From contig CAZGXM010000056.1 in assembly GCA_964529795.1 (NCBI GenBank), positions 1 to 18,719 on the forward strand: a DNA stretch of 18,719 bases, read 5' to 3'. Below, in pieces: positions 7,767-14,723 of the stretch. The position numbers and the translations under genes were made by a program. Position 1 is the stretch's first letter; the number at the start of each line of letters is the position of its first letter. The notes beneath the pieces were generated by a model. The model did not search any database, was not told where the DNA came from, and saw only the letters and a list, made by a program, of their open reading frames with translations. Origin of the DNA: CAZGXM01 sp964529795 (lineage in GTDB: Bacteria > Bacillota > JADQBR01).

Positions 7767-9386
7767 ATGCGTGTAACGCGAGCAAATTGTGTGGCAAACA
7801 CTGGTATTGCCCGGGATTACTACCAGTGTTTCCACCGGCTTTCGGACCGTTTTCCGGTGCCACCCCGCGATTACTTGCGTCATGCGGAAAAAATATCCAA
7901 TTACTGTGGACAGCGTCAAATATTATCAGACTGTTTGGTAACTTATAACCGGCAGTTGGGGGCGGGCGGAAAAGCCCTGACCAACGCCCGTTTATTGGCC
8001 CGTGATGACTGCCTGGTGGTGGTAACCGGCCAGCAAACCGGTTTTTTCACCGGCCCTGCGTTAACCGTGTACAAGGCCATGACAGCCATAACAATGGCGG
8101 GAAAACTCCGGAAAGAGCTTAGCCGTCCCGTAGTACCGGTTTTTTGGATGGCCGGCGAGGACCACGATTATGCTGAGGTTAACCGTTTGTTTATTATTTC
8201 TGCCAAAAAGAGAAAAAAACTGCTGATCTCCCGGCAAAAGCCTGTAGGACGACCTTCAGTGGGCTGCAGCACTTTTTTTAAAAAAGGGGATTTTTTCCCC
8301 CGCCTGGCAGCCAGTTTACCGGAAACAGAATTTAATCGCAAACTGTTGGCAGAGGCCAGGGGAATGGCGGATACAGCGGAAAATCTCTGCCAGTGGTTTG
8401 CCCGTCTAATGTTAAGGTTTTTGGGCGATTACGGGCTGGTAATGCTGGACCCCATGCTGCCAAACCTGCGCCGGCTGGCCAGACCGGTTTTTGAGCGGGC
8501 AATTTCCGAGAGTGCTGCGGTGCAGGAGGAGGTTTCCCGCGGGGAAAGAGAGTTAAAATATCTGGGCTATGCGGCGCCAATCTCCAAAGAGCCCGGCTAT
8601 ATGCACTTGTTCTATTACCATGAAGGAAACAGGGTCCCCTTGTACTTGCGACAAAACCGGGTCAGTACGCGTAAAAGTTTGACGGGGTGGGAAACCTCCT
8701 TAAAAGAATTGAAACGTGTTTGCGAACGTTCACCGGAAAATTTTAGTCCGGGAGTGGCTTTACGACCGGTTTTGCAGGACTTCCTGTTGCCCACGGTTTT
8801 ATTTGTGGCCGGCCCCGGTGAAATTAATTATTTGGCTCAATTAAAGGAATTGTATCAGGGATTTGGTGTTTCCATGCCGCCCGTTTATCCCCGGGCCCAG
8901 GTGACCGTGGTAGGGAAAGAGGAAGAGCGGATTTTACAGCAGTTAAGGACTGATGAAAAATGGCTGACAGCCGGGTTTGGAAAATATGTGGATAGTTACC
9001 TGAGGCGGCGAGACCCGGTAAATATCAGTGAGCTTATGGCTGAAAAAAAAGAAATGATACATAATTATTACCGGCAACTGGTGGAAGATTTTTGCAAACT
9101 GGACAGTAATTTTTTGTCCCTGGGTGAAAAAAACTGGACCAAGCTGGAAAGCCATCTTAATTATTTGGAAAAAATAGCATGGCAGAGCGTGCGGAAAAAG
9201 AACAAACAGTTTTTGCAGCAAGTGATCAGGGTTGAAGATATTTTGCTGCCCGGCGGCAGCAGCCAGGAACAAATTTACAGTTTTTATTCGCTTCTCTTTT
9301 ACTTTGGAGAAGAGTTGTTGGCAGTCCTGGATAAAGTTGATTTCAGTGATGTTTGGTCTCACCAGATTGTTTACCTGAATGGTTGA
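7767..9386 (+). CDS. bshC: BshC, putative cysteine-adding enzyme of bacillithiol synthesis
   Basis: BshC catalyses the last step of bacillithiol synthesis, joining cysteine to glucosaminyl-malate. The 539-residue length matches the family (about 540). Characteristic motifs are VVVTGQQTGFFTGPALTVYKA (residues 84-104, nucleotide-binding-like GQQ) and VFWMAGEDHDYAEVN (125-139, with the conserved ED-H-D). The C-terminal third is a charged helical region consistent with the BshC coiled coil that drives dimerisation. ATG 7767 is 9 bases after GGAGGAG. Gene order perR-bshC-bshB1 places two bacillithiol enzymes together under a likely peroxide-responsive region; bshA is not in the window. In vitro BshC activity has been hard to demonstrate in the literature, so 'putative' is kept. 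Confidence 0.92.
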   Translation: MRVTRANCVANTGIARDYYQCFHRLSDRFPVPPRDYLRHAEKISNYCGQRQILSDCLVTYNRQLGAGGKALTNARLLARDDCLVVVTGQQTGFFTGPALTVYKAMTAITMAGKLRKELSRPVVPVFWMAGEDHDYAEVNRLFIISAKKRKKLLISRQKPVGRPSVGCSTFFKKGDFFPRLAASLPETEFNRKLLAEARGMADTAENLCQWFARLMLRFLGDYGLVMLDPMLPNLRRLARPVFERAISESAAVQEEVSRGERELKYLGYAAPISKEPGYMHLFYYHEGNRVPLYLRQNRVSTRKSLTGWETSLKELKRVCERSPENFSPGVALRPVLQDFLLPTVLFVAGPGEINYLAQLKELYQGFGVSMPPVYPRAQVTVVGKEEERILQQLRTDEKWLTAGFGKYVDSYLRRRDPVNISELMAEKKEMIHNYYRQLVEDFCKLDSNFLSLGEKNWTKLESHLNYLEKIAWQSVRKKNKQFLQQVIRVEDILLPGGSSQEQIYSFYSLLFYFGEELLAVLDKVDFSDVWSHQIVYLNG

Positions 9387-9485
9387 AGCTTTTCATAGCG
9401 GGATTTCATCCTTGCGGTGCCTGTGACTTTTGACAGTCGGCATACCCGTTTGACTACCACAAATTTAGAATGGGGGTAAAAGCAA

Positions 9486-10199
9486 ATGTTCAACAAGGCT
9501 TCCGCGGAGATTGACCTGATGTTTTTTGGTGCGCATCCCGATGATATTGAGATTGGCGCCGGCGGTTTGGTCGCGCAGCAAACTGCCTTGGGTCGCAAAG
9601 TGGTGCTGGTTGATTTGACAGAAGGAGAAATGGCATCTAACGGTACCGTTGAGGAAAGAAGGCGGGAAGCGGAAAGGGCGGCAGGCATCTTAAAGGTTTT
9701 TGACCGGGTTAATTTGAAATTACCCGACAGCTGTTTAACGGTAAAGGAAGAATATCTGGAACCCATTGCCAGAGTGCTGCGCCATTTTAAGCCCAAACTG
9801 GTATTTGCTCCATATGTGGAAGACCGGCACCCGGACCATGTTGCTGCCGGAAACCTGGTTACCCGGGCGGTTTTTCTCGCCGGTTTGTGGAAAAAATACC
9901 CGGACCAACCTGCCCACCGTTCCATGACCTTGTTTTATTATTTTTTACATTACACCAGGGACCCCTCCTTTGTTGTGGATGTTACCGCAGTTTACCGGCA
10001 AAAGTTAGAGGCAATCATGGCCCATACCAGCCAATTCGGGGTTAAGCTGGAACAAAAGCCCACGGAACTGCCACAGCTTTTTAAACGGATAGAAGCCCGC
10101 AGCGGTTATTTCGGCAGTTTGATTGGAACGCAATATGGTGAAGGGTATTATGCCCGGGGACCTTTAAGGATTAACGATGTGCAACAGCTGGCTTTATAG
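9486..10199 (+). CDS. bshB1: BshB1, N-acetylglucosaminyl-malate deacetylase (bacillithiol synthesis)
   Basis: A 237-residue LmbE/PIG-L zinc deacetylase. BshB1 removes acetate from GlcNAc-malate, the step before BshC. The metal-binding motifs are AHPDD (His17, Asp20) and HPDH (115-118), with Asp19 the likely catalytic base. The segment DLTEGEMASNGTVEER (43-58) and the closing IGTQYGEGYYARGPLRIND are characteristic of the BshB1 branch rather than of mycothiol MshB or general LmbE proteins. Start ATG 9486 follows a GGGGGT Shine-Dalgarno. It lies 99 bases after bshC; a TTGACA at 9430-9435 in that gap lacks a good -10, so co-transcription with bshC is more likely than an independent promoter. Confidence 0.92.
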   Translation: MFNKASAEIDLMFFGAHPDDIEIGAGGLVAQQTALGRKVVLVDLTEGEMASNGTVEERRREAERAAGILKVFDRVNLKLPDSCLTVKEEYLEPIARVLRHFKPKLVFAPYVEDRHPDHVAAGNLVTRAVFLAGLWKKYPDQPAHRSMTLFYYFLHYTRDPSFVVDVTAVYRQKLEAIMAHTSQFGVKLEQKPTELPQLFKRIEARSGYFGSLIGTQYGEGYYARGPLRINDVQQLAL

Positions 10200-10428
10200 T
10201 TTTTCCCCAGCAAACAACTCCGGCGGCTAAATAAGCGAGAAAATTCTGGCAACGTGGGTATTAAAGCGGCATGAACCATGGAACCGCTGGTGTACGTATA
10301 TCACCGGAACACAGGGAAAACCAGGGACATGTTTTTACAAATCGAGCACCCATTGATAGTGAAAAGAAAAAATAGTATCAAACCATAATCCAATGGGTTC
10401 ACAGGTGTCACGGTGTGCTTGCCGCCAC

Positions 10429-10442
10429 TGAACTACTGTTCA
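10429..10442 (+). promoter_or_regulatory. Candidate LexA (SOS) box
   Basis: TGAAC-TACT-GTTCA is a perfect 5-bp inverted repeat with a 4-base spacer and contains the GAAC-N4-GTTC core of Gram-positive LexA operators. The spacer does not fit the RNRY preference well, and it sits about 66 bases upstream of the nearest -10, which is far for a LexA repressor site. Confidence 0.35.
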
Positions 10443-10463
10443 TCGGCGTAAATATACTGTTCA
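10434..10463 (+). repeat. Two 9-bp direct repeats at 21-bp spacing
   Basis: TACTGTTCA occurs at 10434-10442 and again at 10455-10463. The 21-bp period is two helical turns, placing both copies on one face of DNA. The first copy forms the right half of the LexA-like palindrome; the second is followed by TGAA (10467-10470), giving TTCA-N3-TGAA. Confidence 0.5.
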
Positions 10464-10507
10464 GCGTGAAGTTTTGTTGTTTTGTCGGAAGAATGTTTAC
10501 ATTGCCG

Positions 10508-10516
10508 TGATACAAT
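10508..10516 (+). promoter_or_regulatory. Extended -10 promoter for the 50-residue ORF
   Basis: TGATACAAT is a good extended -10 (TGnTATAAT with one mismatch). No convincing -35 lies 17 bases upstream, as expected for extended -10 promoters. Transcription would begin near 10523, 37 bases before the GTG start of the small ORF. Confidence 0.5.
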
Positions 10517-10559
10517 AGTAAAATAATTCTAAAAACATTTAATGGGGAAGGTGTTTTTT

Positions 10560-10712
10560 GTGTTAGATGGGGTTACAGCTAATCAAAAAACAGCTCAGCA
10601 GGACAACTTTTCAAACGATGACCTGAACCGGTGGGTGGATTATTTAAGGTGGTTGGGTGTAAACGTGGAAGAACCTTCGGGCGAAAAATTTGAAGATGAA
10701 GCCTCTTACTAG
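10560..10712 (+). CDS. Small hypothetical protein, 50 residues
   Basis: A short GTG-initiated ORF of unknown function. It begins MLDGVTANQKTAQQDNFSND and continues with the amphipathic, Trp-rich stretch DDLNRWVDYLRWLGVNVEE and an acidic tail ending EDEASY. No membrane segment or signal peptide; predicted mainly one helix. Support for reality: an extended -10 promoter at 10508-10516, a GGGGAAGG ribosome binding site (10544-10551) 8 bases before the start, and a perfect terminator whose left arm forms its last codons. A single-gene transcript of about 200 bases is therefore predicted. I do not recognise the family. A LexA-like site upstream may make it damage-inducible (weak inference). Confidence 0.65.
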   Translation: MLDGVTANQKTAQQDNFSNDDLNRWVDYLRWLGVNVEEPSGEKFEDEASY

Positions 10713-10730
10713 GTAAGAGGTTATTTTTTT
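10702..10730 (+). terminator. Strong terminator overlapping the small ORF's stop
   Basis: CCTCTTAC (10702-10709) and GTAAGAGG (10713-10720) form a perfect 8-bp stem whose 3-base loop is the TAG stop itself. TTATTTTTTT follows. Classic intrinsic terminator. Confidence 0.9.
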
Positions 10731-10741
10731 GCCTCGTTTTG

Positions 10742-10770
10742 TTGGTATCTGTCCATGCCAGTGGTACAAT
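10742..10770 (+). promoter_or_regulatory. Candidate promoter upstream of the Fe-S/MoxR/VWA operon
   Basis: TTGGTA (10742-10747), 17-base spacer, TACAAT (10765-10770), with TG at 10762-10763 making an extended -10 (TGGTACAAT). It would give a leader of about 130 bases before the Fe-S protein. A second -10-like TATAAT at 10867-10872 lies closer but has no matching -35. Confidence 0.5.
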
Positions 10771-10905
10771 GGTCACGGGAAAGAAGTATGGGCCAAGGCA
10801 ATTTTACGTGCATAATTCTATTGCTGTTATGTGAGTTGGGACACACTTTCTCCGGTTAATTTGGGTTATAATTTTAGTGAGACAGGAAAATCCGGAGGGG
10901 ATATG

Positions 10906-11550
10906 ATGCAACCAAACAGTTTGTTATTGTTTGAAACTTGCCGGGGGGGAAAAACGGGATGCCCCAACAGTTGTTTTCCCCATAAGGAAGTAACTGAAGG
11001 GCTGCAAGCATTGGCTTCCGACCCCAGGTTAAATCAAGAATTACGTGACAGAATTTCCGGGCCGGTCTTATACCACCACGTCTTTCGTATTTCTCTGTCA
11101 GGGTGCCCAAACAGCTGCTCCCAGCCGCAGGTCAAAGACATTGGTATTCAGGGACAGAGGGTGCCAAAAGTGGAACGGAATGAGTGCAACGGTTGCGGTA
11201 ATTGCCGGGAAACTTGCCCGGATAAGGCTATAAAAATCAAGGATGGTACGGCTTTTATCGATAAGGCAAGTTGTCTTAACTGCGGGTTGTGCATTAAAGC
11301 CTGCCCGAGCGGGGCAATAACTGCTGAAAAAACCGGATTTCGAGTTGTCGTTGGGGGAAAACTAGGCAGGAAACCTCAATTGGCCCGGGAACTTTGCCCC
11401 ATAGTGGGGAAGGAGGAAATTGTGCCTTTGGTGGAAGCATTGATTGGCACTTTTTTGGAGCAGGCTGCAGCGGGTGAAAAGTTTGCTGATTTGATCAACA
11501 GGATTGGTTTGGAAAATTTACACCGGGGAGGGAAGTCTTGTGTTAGTTGA
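10906..11550 (+). CDS. Stand-alone siroheme-reductase-like Fe-S protein with two ferredoxin motifs
   Basis: A 214-residue cytosolic iron-sulfur protein. The N-terminal part resembles the nitrite/sulfite reductase 4Fe-4S/siroheme region: Cys12, Cys19 and Cys23 (C-x6-C-x3-C), then SGCPNSCSQPQVKDIGIQG with Cys67 and Cys71 (C-x3-C). Residues 94-104 and 123-133 are two complete C-x2-C-x2-C-x3-C-P ferredoxin motifs, each predicted to bind [4Fe-4S]. The N-terminal ferredoxin-like half-domain and most of the catalytic body of real sulfite reductases (such as DsrA or AsrC) are absent, so it is more likely an electron-transfer or cofactor-carrying protein than a full reductase. ATG 10906 is preferred (7 bases after GGAGG); ATG 10903 and GTG 10831 are possible. 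Its 3' end overlaps the MoxR gene by 11 bases. Confidence 0.75.
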   Translation: MQPNSLLLFETCRGGKTGCPNSCFPHKEVTEGLQALASDPRLNQELRDRISGPVLYHHVFRISLSGCPNSCSQPQVKDIGIQGQRVPKVERNECNGCGNCRETCPDKAIKIKDGTAFIDKASCLNCGLCIKACPSGAITAEKTGFRVVVGGKLGRKPQLARELCPIVGKEEIVPLVEALIGTFLEQAAAGEKFADLINRIGLENLHRGGKSCVS

Positions 11551-12427
11551 TAAAGACATGCTTTGGAAACATTTTACAAATGAAGGTTATATATGTGACC
11601 GCCGGCTGATTACAACAGTGTATATTGCCCTGCGGTTAGAGAAACCGTTGCTGGTTACCGGTGTCCCCGGAGTGGGAAAAACGGAAATTGCCAAGGTGCT
11701 GAGCAGGGTATTTGACACCGAGTTGATCAGGCTTCAGTGTTATGAGGGTTTGGACGAAAACAAGGCCCTGTACGAGTGGAATTACCAGAAGCAGTTGCTG
11801 CGCATCCAGATGAGCAAGGTTTCAGATGGGGGAAAATTAAACGAGGATCAGTTGTTTTCTGCCGAATTCCTGTTGGAAAGGCCGCTTTTGAAGGCCATCC
11901 GCATGGCGAAAAAACCGGTGCTGCTCATAGACGAGATTGATAAAACCGATGAGGAATTTGAAGCGTTCCTGTTTGAGTTGTTATCTGACTTTCAGGTTTC
12001 TATTCCGGAGATGGGTACCATCACTGCCAAAAAAATCCCGATTGTGGTACTGACCAGCAATGCGGTACGGGAACTGTCAGATGGCCTCAAGCGGCGCTGT
12101 ATATTTTTATATATAGATTATCCTACGGTGGAAAAGGAACTGAGGATTATCAACAGCCGGGTTCCGGAAGTACCCGAACAGTTGGCGGCGGAGGTGGCCC
12201 GGGCCATGTCCTTTATTCGCAGGGAGTTGGAACTGAAAAAACCGCCTGCAATCGCGGAGACCTTGGATTGGGTAAAAGCGCTGGTTGCCTTGGATGCTGA
12301 CCGTCTTACTCCCGCGTTAATTGCCGATACGGAAACGGTAATTTTTAAAGATCAGGAAGATATAGTGACTTTTGAACAGCAGGCGGGCCCGGAGGGACTT
12401 TACCGTTATGTGTGCCAGTGCCAATAA
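11540..12427 (+). CDS. MoxR-type AAA+ ATPase
   Basis: A 295-residue AAA+ ATPase of the MoxR class, chaperones that remodel or activate metalloenzymes together with a VWA-domain partner (as CoxD/CoxE, NorQ/NorD, CbbQ/CbbO). Walker A is GVPGVGKT (41-48), Walker B VLLIDEID (127-134), sensor-1 LTSNAVREL with Asn174, and a possible arginine finger at Arg185/186 (LKRRC). GTG 11540 is chosen because GGGGAGGGAA lies about 7 bases before it; a GTG at 11504 has no RBS. The start overlaps the Fe-S gene's end and the 3' end overlaps the VWA gene by 20 bases, so all three are translationally coupled. The obvious inferred client is the upstream Fe-S protein. Confidence 0.87.
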   Translation: MLVDKDMLWKHFTNEGYICDRRLITTVYIALRLEKPLLVTGVPGVGKTEIAKVLSRVFDTELIRLQCYEGLDENKALYEWNYQKQLLRIQMSKVSDGGKLNEDQLFSAEFLLERPLLKAIRMAKKPVLLIDEIDKTDEEFEAFLFELLSDFQVSIPEMGTITAKKIPIVVLTSNAVRELSDGLKRRCIFLYIDYPTVEKELRIINSRVPEVPEQLAAEVARAMSFIRRELELKKPPAIAETLDWVKALVALDADRLTPALIADTETVIFKDQEDIVTFEQQAGPEGLYRYVCQCQ

Positions 12428-13769
12428 TTCCCCGACAATTTCAGAGCAAAATTTAATTGAAGTAAACTTATTGCGTTTTGTCAGTTTGTTACGCCGTAGG
12501 GGTTTGCGTATCAGTTCCGCCGAAACTCTGGATGCCTTGGTGGCGCTGACCCATGTCGATCTCAAGGACCGTGAGGAGGTCAAAGCCGGCCTGGCCGGTA
12601 CCTTGGTGAAGGATGCTGACCGGATGGAGCTTTTTGAACAGGCTTTTGACAATTTTTTTGTCACCGGGGCCGAAAAGTCCCAACTGGCGGAAAAACACCG
12701 GCGTCGCCTGAATGAGCAGGCGGCGCAAATGGAGAAGGCCCGGGCAGAGTTGCAGTTTCAGGGCGAAAACCTGGATTTAGGCCAGGAGGAAACATTGGCC
12801 TACACGAAAATGTCTGCAGAGGAACAGGCAAGGCTGCAGCAGTTTTTGCAGCAGACCAGCCAGGGAAAAAAAGTAGATCAAAAGTTTAAACCCATTGTGG
12901 AATCTTTGGTAAAAGGCCATATCCGGCGATGGGAAAACAACAAGAGTTTTAAAGCGTTGGAAATTGAAAGTACCGGTGATGACTACCTGGATGCAGTGAT
13001 GGCGGAATTAATGCTAAGCTACTCGCCGGAAGCGAGTTTGATACACCAGGATATGGGTAGTGTGGACTCCAGGGATATACCGCGTATGAACCAGGTTATA
13101 CGCAGGTTGTCCAGGAAACTTGCCACAAAAGTATCCCGGCGTTATGAAAGTTCGAAAAAAACTCAACACGTGGATATCCGCAGGACCATCCGGGCCAATT
13201 TGCGCTACGGCGGTATACCCATTGATTTGAAGTTTCGCCAAAAAAGAATAAGGAAGCCGGATTTATTATTGCTTTGCGATGTTTCCGGTTCAATGTCTCG
13301 TTACGCTACTTTTACCATCTTGTTCATCGCGGGGCTTCGGTCCGTGGTGCGAAAAATTCAATTATTTTTGTTTTCCGAGGATTTGGAAAAAATCAATATT
13401 ACCCGTAATATTGGCAGTGACATTGAAGAATTTACTCACCAATTGCAGCGGGAAAGCAAAATTTGGGGCGAGGGAACCAATCTGAACCGTGCCCTGGCTC
13501 GCCTGCTTGGGGAGCATCCCATGGCAGTGGGGAATAATACAGTAGTCATTATCATCAGCGATACGAAAACACTGTACCCCCAAAAAACTGCGGAAAAACT
13601 GAAAAGATTAAGTGAAAAGGTTAAGGAAATTGTCTGGCTAAATCCCATGCCACGGGAACAGTGGCCCAAACATCAAAGTGTAAAAATATTTCAAAGACAC
13701 AGTAAGATGTATCTTTGTAATACTTTGGCCCAGATGGAGGCTGTGTTTAAACATAAACTTCTGGACTAA
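12408..13769 (+). CDS. CoxE-like VWA-domain protein, partner of the MoxR ATPase
   Basis: A 453-residue protein of the CoxE/VWA-containing class. The C-terminal von Willebrand A domain has an intact MIDAS metal site: Asp291-x-Ser293-x-Ser295 in LLLLCDVSGSMSRYA, Thr357 in GEGTNL, and Asp385 in IIISDTKTL. The N-terminal half is helical and charged (RFVSLLRRRGLRISSAETLDAL, then a Gln/Glu/Lys-rich coiled-coil-like stretch near 105-150), typical of CoxE proteins. ATG 12408 lies 11 bases after GGAGGG; the frame extends to TTG 12372 without an RBS. It presumably delivers the MoxR ring to its target. No terminator with a T-tract follows, only a 5-bp TCTCG/CGAGA hairpin at 13771-13786. Confidence 0.87.
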   Translation: MCASANNSPTISEQNLIEVNLLRFVSLLRRRGLRISSAETLDALVALTHVDLKDREEVKAGLAGTLVKDADRMELFEQAFDNFFVTGAEKSQLAEKHRRRLNEQAAQMEKARAELQFQGENLDLGQEETLAYTKMSAEEQARLQQFLQQTSQGKKVDQKFKPIVESLVKGHIRRWENNKSFKALEIESTGDDYLDAVMAELMLSYSPEASLIHQDMGSVDSRDIPRMNQVIRRLSRKLATKVSRRYESSKKTQHVDIRRTIRANLRYGGIPIDLKFRQKRIRKPDLLLLCDVSGSMSRYATFTILFIAGLRSVVRKIQLFLFSEDLEKINITRNIGSDIEEFTHQLQRESKIWGEGTNLNRALARLLGEHPMAVGNNTVVIIISDTKTLYPQKTAEKLKRLSEKVKEIVWLNPMPREQWPKHQSVKIFQRHSKMYLCNTLAQMEAVFKHKLLD

Positions 13770-13819
13770 ATCTCGTGCAATCGAGACGACCAACCCCATA
13801 TGGCAATGATTCACCAGTA

Positions 13820-13848
13820 TTGACAAGCTAATGCTTTTGATGTACCAT
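13820..13848 (+). promoter_or_regulatory. Sigma-A promoter of the triple-XRE regulator
   Basis: TTGACA (13820-13825, perfect -35), 17-base spacer, TACCAT (13843-13848, 4 of 6). Transcription would start near 13855, about 42 bases before the ATG at 13897. Confidence 0.65.
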
Positions 13849-13851
13849 TAC

Positions 13852-13862
13852 TATACTGTATA
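13852..13862 (+). promoter_or_regulatory. Palindrome at the start site, possible autoregulatory operator
   Basis: TATAC-T-GTATA is a perfect 5-1-5 inverted repeat lying on the predicted transcription start, where a repressor would block initiation. XRE-family regulators often autoregulate through such sites. AT-richness makes chance occurrence possible. Confidence 0.35.
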
Positions 13863-13896
13863 TACGCCCTATGGGTATTACTGGAGGAATTGGCCA

Positions 13897-14673
13897 ATGG
13901 TTATTTTAGGTGAGAAGATACGCGACTTAAGGGAAGAAAGGGGTTATACTTTAAGTGACATGGCAGAGCGTGCCGGTCTTTCCATCTCTTATTTGAGTGA
14001 GATTGAGCGGGGGGCAAAGCGCCCTTCTTTAAAGACACTGGATAAAATAGCCACTGCACTGAATGTATCGCGCAACATACTGGTAGACATCGGTGGGGAC
14101 AGGCTCAAGATCTCCATGGGAGATAAAATCCGTATGCTACGGGAAGGTGCAGGGCTGACGTTGGGAGAGTTGGCGAAAAAAATTGGCATTTCTCCCAGTT
14201 ACCTCAGTGAAATCGAACGAGAAAGCGTCCACCCGTCGGTAGCCACCGTCAAGGCTATCGGCAAAGCACTGGATGTGCCTTTAACGACCATCATGCACAG
14301 TCATGAGAGCACCATCGGCTTGAAACTGCGTTCCACCCGGGAAGAACAGGGTATGACCCAGGCGGAGCTGGCGGAAAAGGCAGGAGTGTCTGCCGGGTTG
14401 GTTGGCCAAATAGAAAATGGACGCGTACAGCCATCATTGAAAACCCTGGAAAACCTGGCGGATGTTTTGGGGGTATCCCCCTGTTACTTTGTTTTGGATT
14501 ACGAAAGTATTGAACAGATGCTGCCCAGTTTTTCTCCGGAATTACGAAGGCTGCTGGGCAATGATAATGTTCAGGCAGTGCTGCGTCTGATCTGTAATTT
14601 AAGTGAAGATGAGCTCCGGTTTATCTTGAATTTCATCCAGCTCTTCAAAAAGTCTAAGGTAACAACATTTTAA
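13897..14673 (+). CDS. Transcriptional regulator with three tandem XRE helix-turn-helix domains
   Basis: A 258-residue DNA-binding protein made of three consecutive XRE/Cro-C1 HTH domains at about residues 5-62, 75-132 and 140-197, plus a C-terminal helical tail of about 60 residues. Each repeat has the same skeleton: G-x-K-(I/L)-R-x-x-R-E-x-x-G-x-(T/S)-x-x-x-(L/M)-A, followed by SYLSEIE or GLVGQIE. Repeats 1 and 2 share the identical SYLSEIER recognition segment, pointing to internal duplication; repeat 3 is more divergent. No ligand-binding cupin domain. The frame is open back to 13831, but ATG 13897 sits 9 bases after GGAGG (13883-13887) and is the true start. It has its own promoter. Target genes unknown; the downstream two-component system is the nearest candidate. 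Confidence 0.87.
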   Translation: MVILGEKIRDLREERGYTLSDMAERAGLSISYLSEIERGAKRPSLKTLDKIATALNVSRNILVDIGGDRLKISMGDKIRMLREGAGLTLGELAKKIGISPSYLSEIERESVHPSVATVKAIGKALDVPLTTIMHSHESTIGLKLRSTREEQGMTQAELAEKAGVSAGLVGQIENGRVQPSLKTLENLADVLGVSPCYFVLDYESIEQMLPSFSPELRRLLGNDNVQAVLRLICNLSEDELRFILNFIQLFKKSKVTTF

Positions 14674-14677
14674 CGTC

Positions 14678-14704
14678 AAGAGGATGGTAAGGGGCCATCC
14701 TCTT
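14678..14704 (+). terminator. Hairpin between the XRE regulator and the response regulator
   Basis: AAGAGGATGG (14678-14687) and CCATCCTCTT (14695-14704) form a perfect 10-bp stem with a 7-base loop. Only TAAAC follows, so the T-tract is poor. The response regulator's RBS starts 10 bases later with no room for a promoter, so partial read-through or attenuation is more likely than full termination. Confidence 0.6.
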
Positions 14705-14723
14705 TAAACTTGGCGGAGGGGTG

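Larger units (their letters stand above)
10200..10559 (+). other. Long intergenic region with regulatory repeats, no convincing gene
   Basis: About 360 bases between bshB1 and a small ORF. Two overlapping ORFs of 34 and 36 codons (ATGs at 10271 and 10278) lack ribosome binding sites and are not called. The right half holds a TGAAC-N4-GTTCA palindrome, a second TACTGTTCA copy 21 bases later and an extended -10 promoter, each listed separately. The left half (10200-10400) has nothing recognisable and could hide an unlisted RNA. Confidence 0.4.

Noticed and set aside
9430..9458. Promoter before bshB1
   Set aside because: TTGACA is perfect, but 17-18 bases downstream only ACTACC/CTACCA occurs, so no -10 supports it.
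10271..10388. Two overlapping 34-36 codon ORFs
   Set aside because: Neither has a ribosome binding site or recognisable sequence, and they overlap in different frames.
13771..13786. TCTCG/CGAGA hairpin after the VWA gene as terminator
   Set aside because: Only 5 bp of stem and no T-tract.
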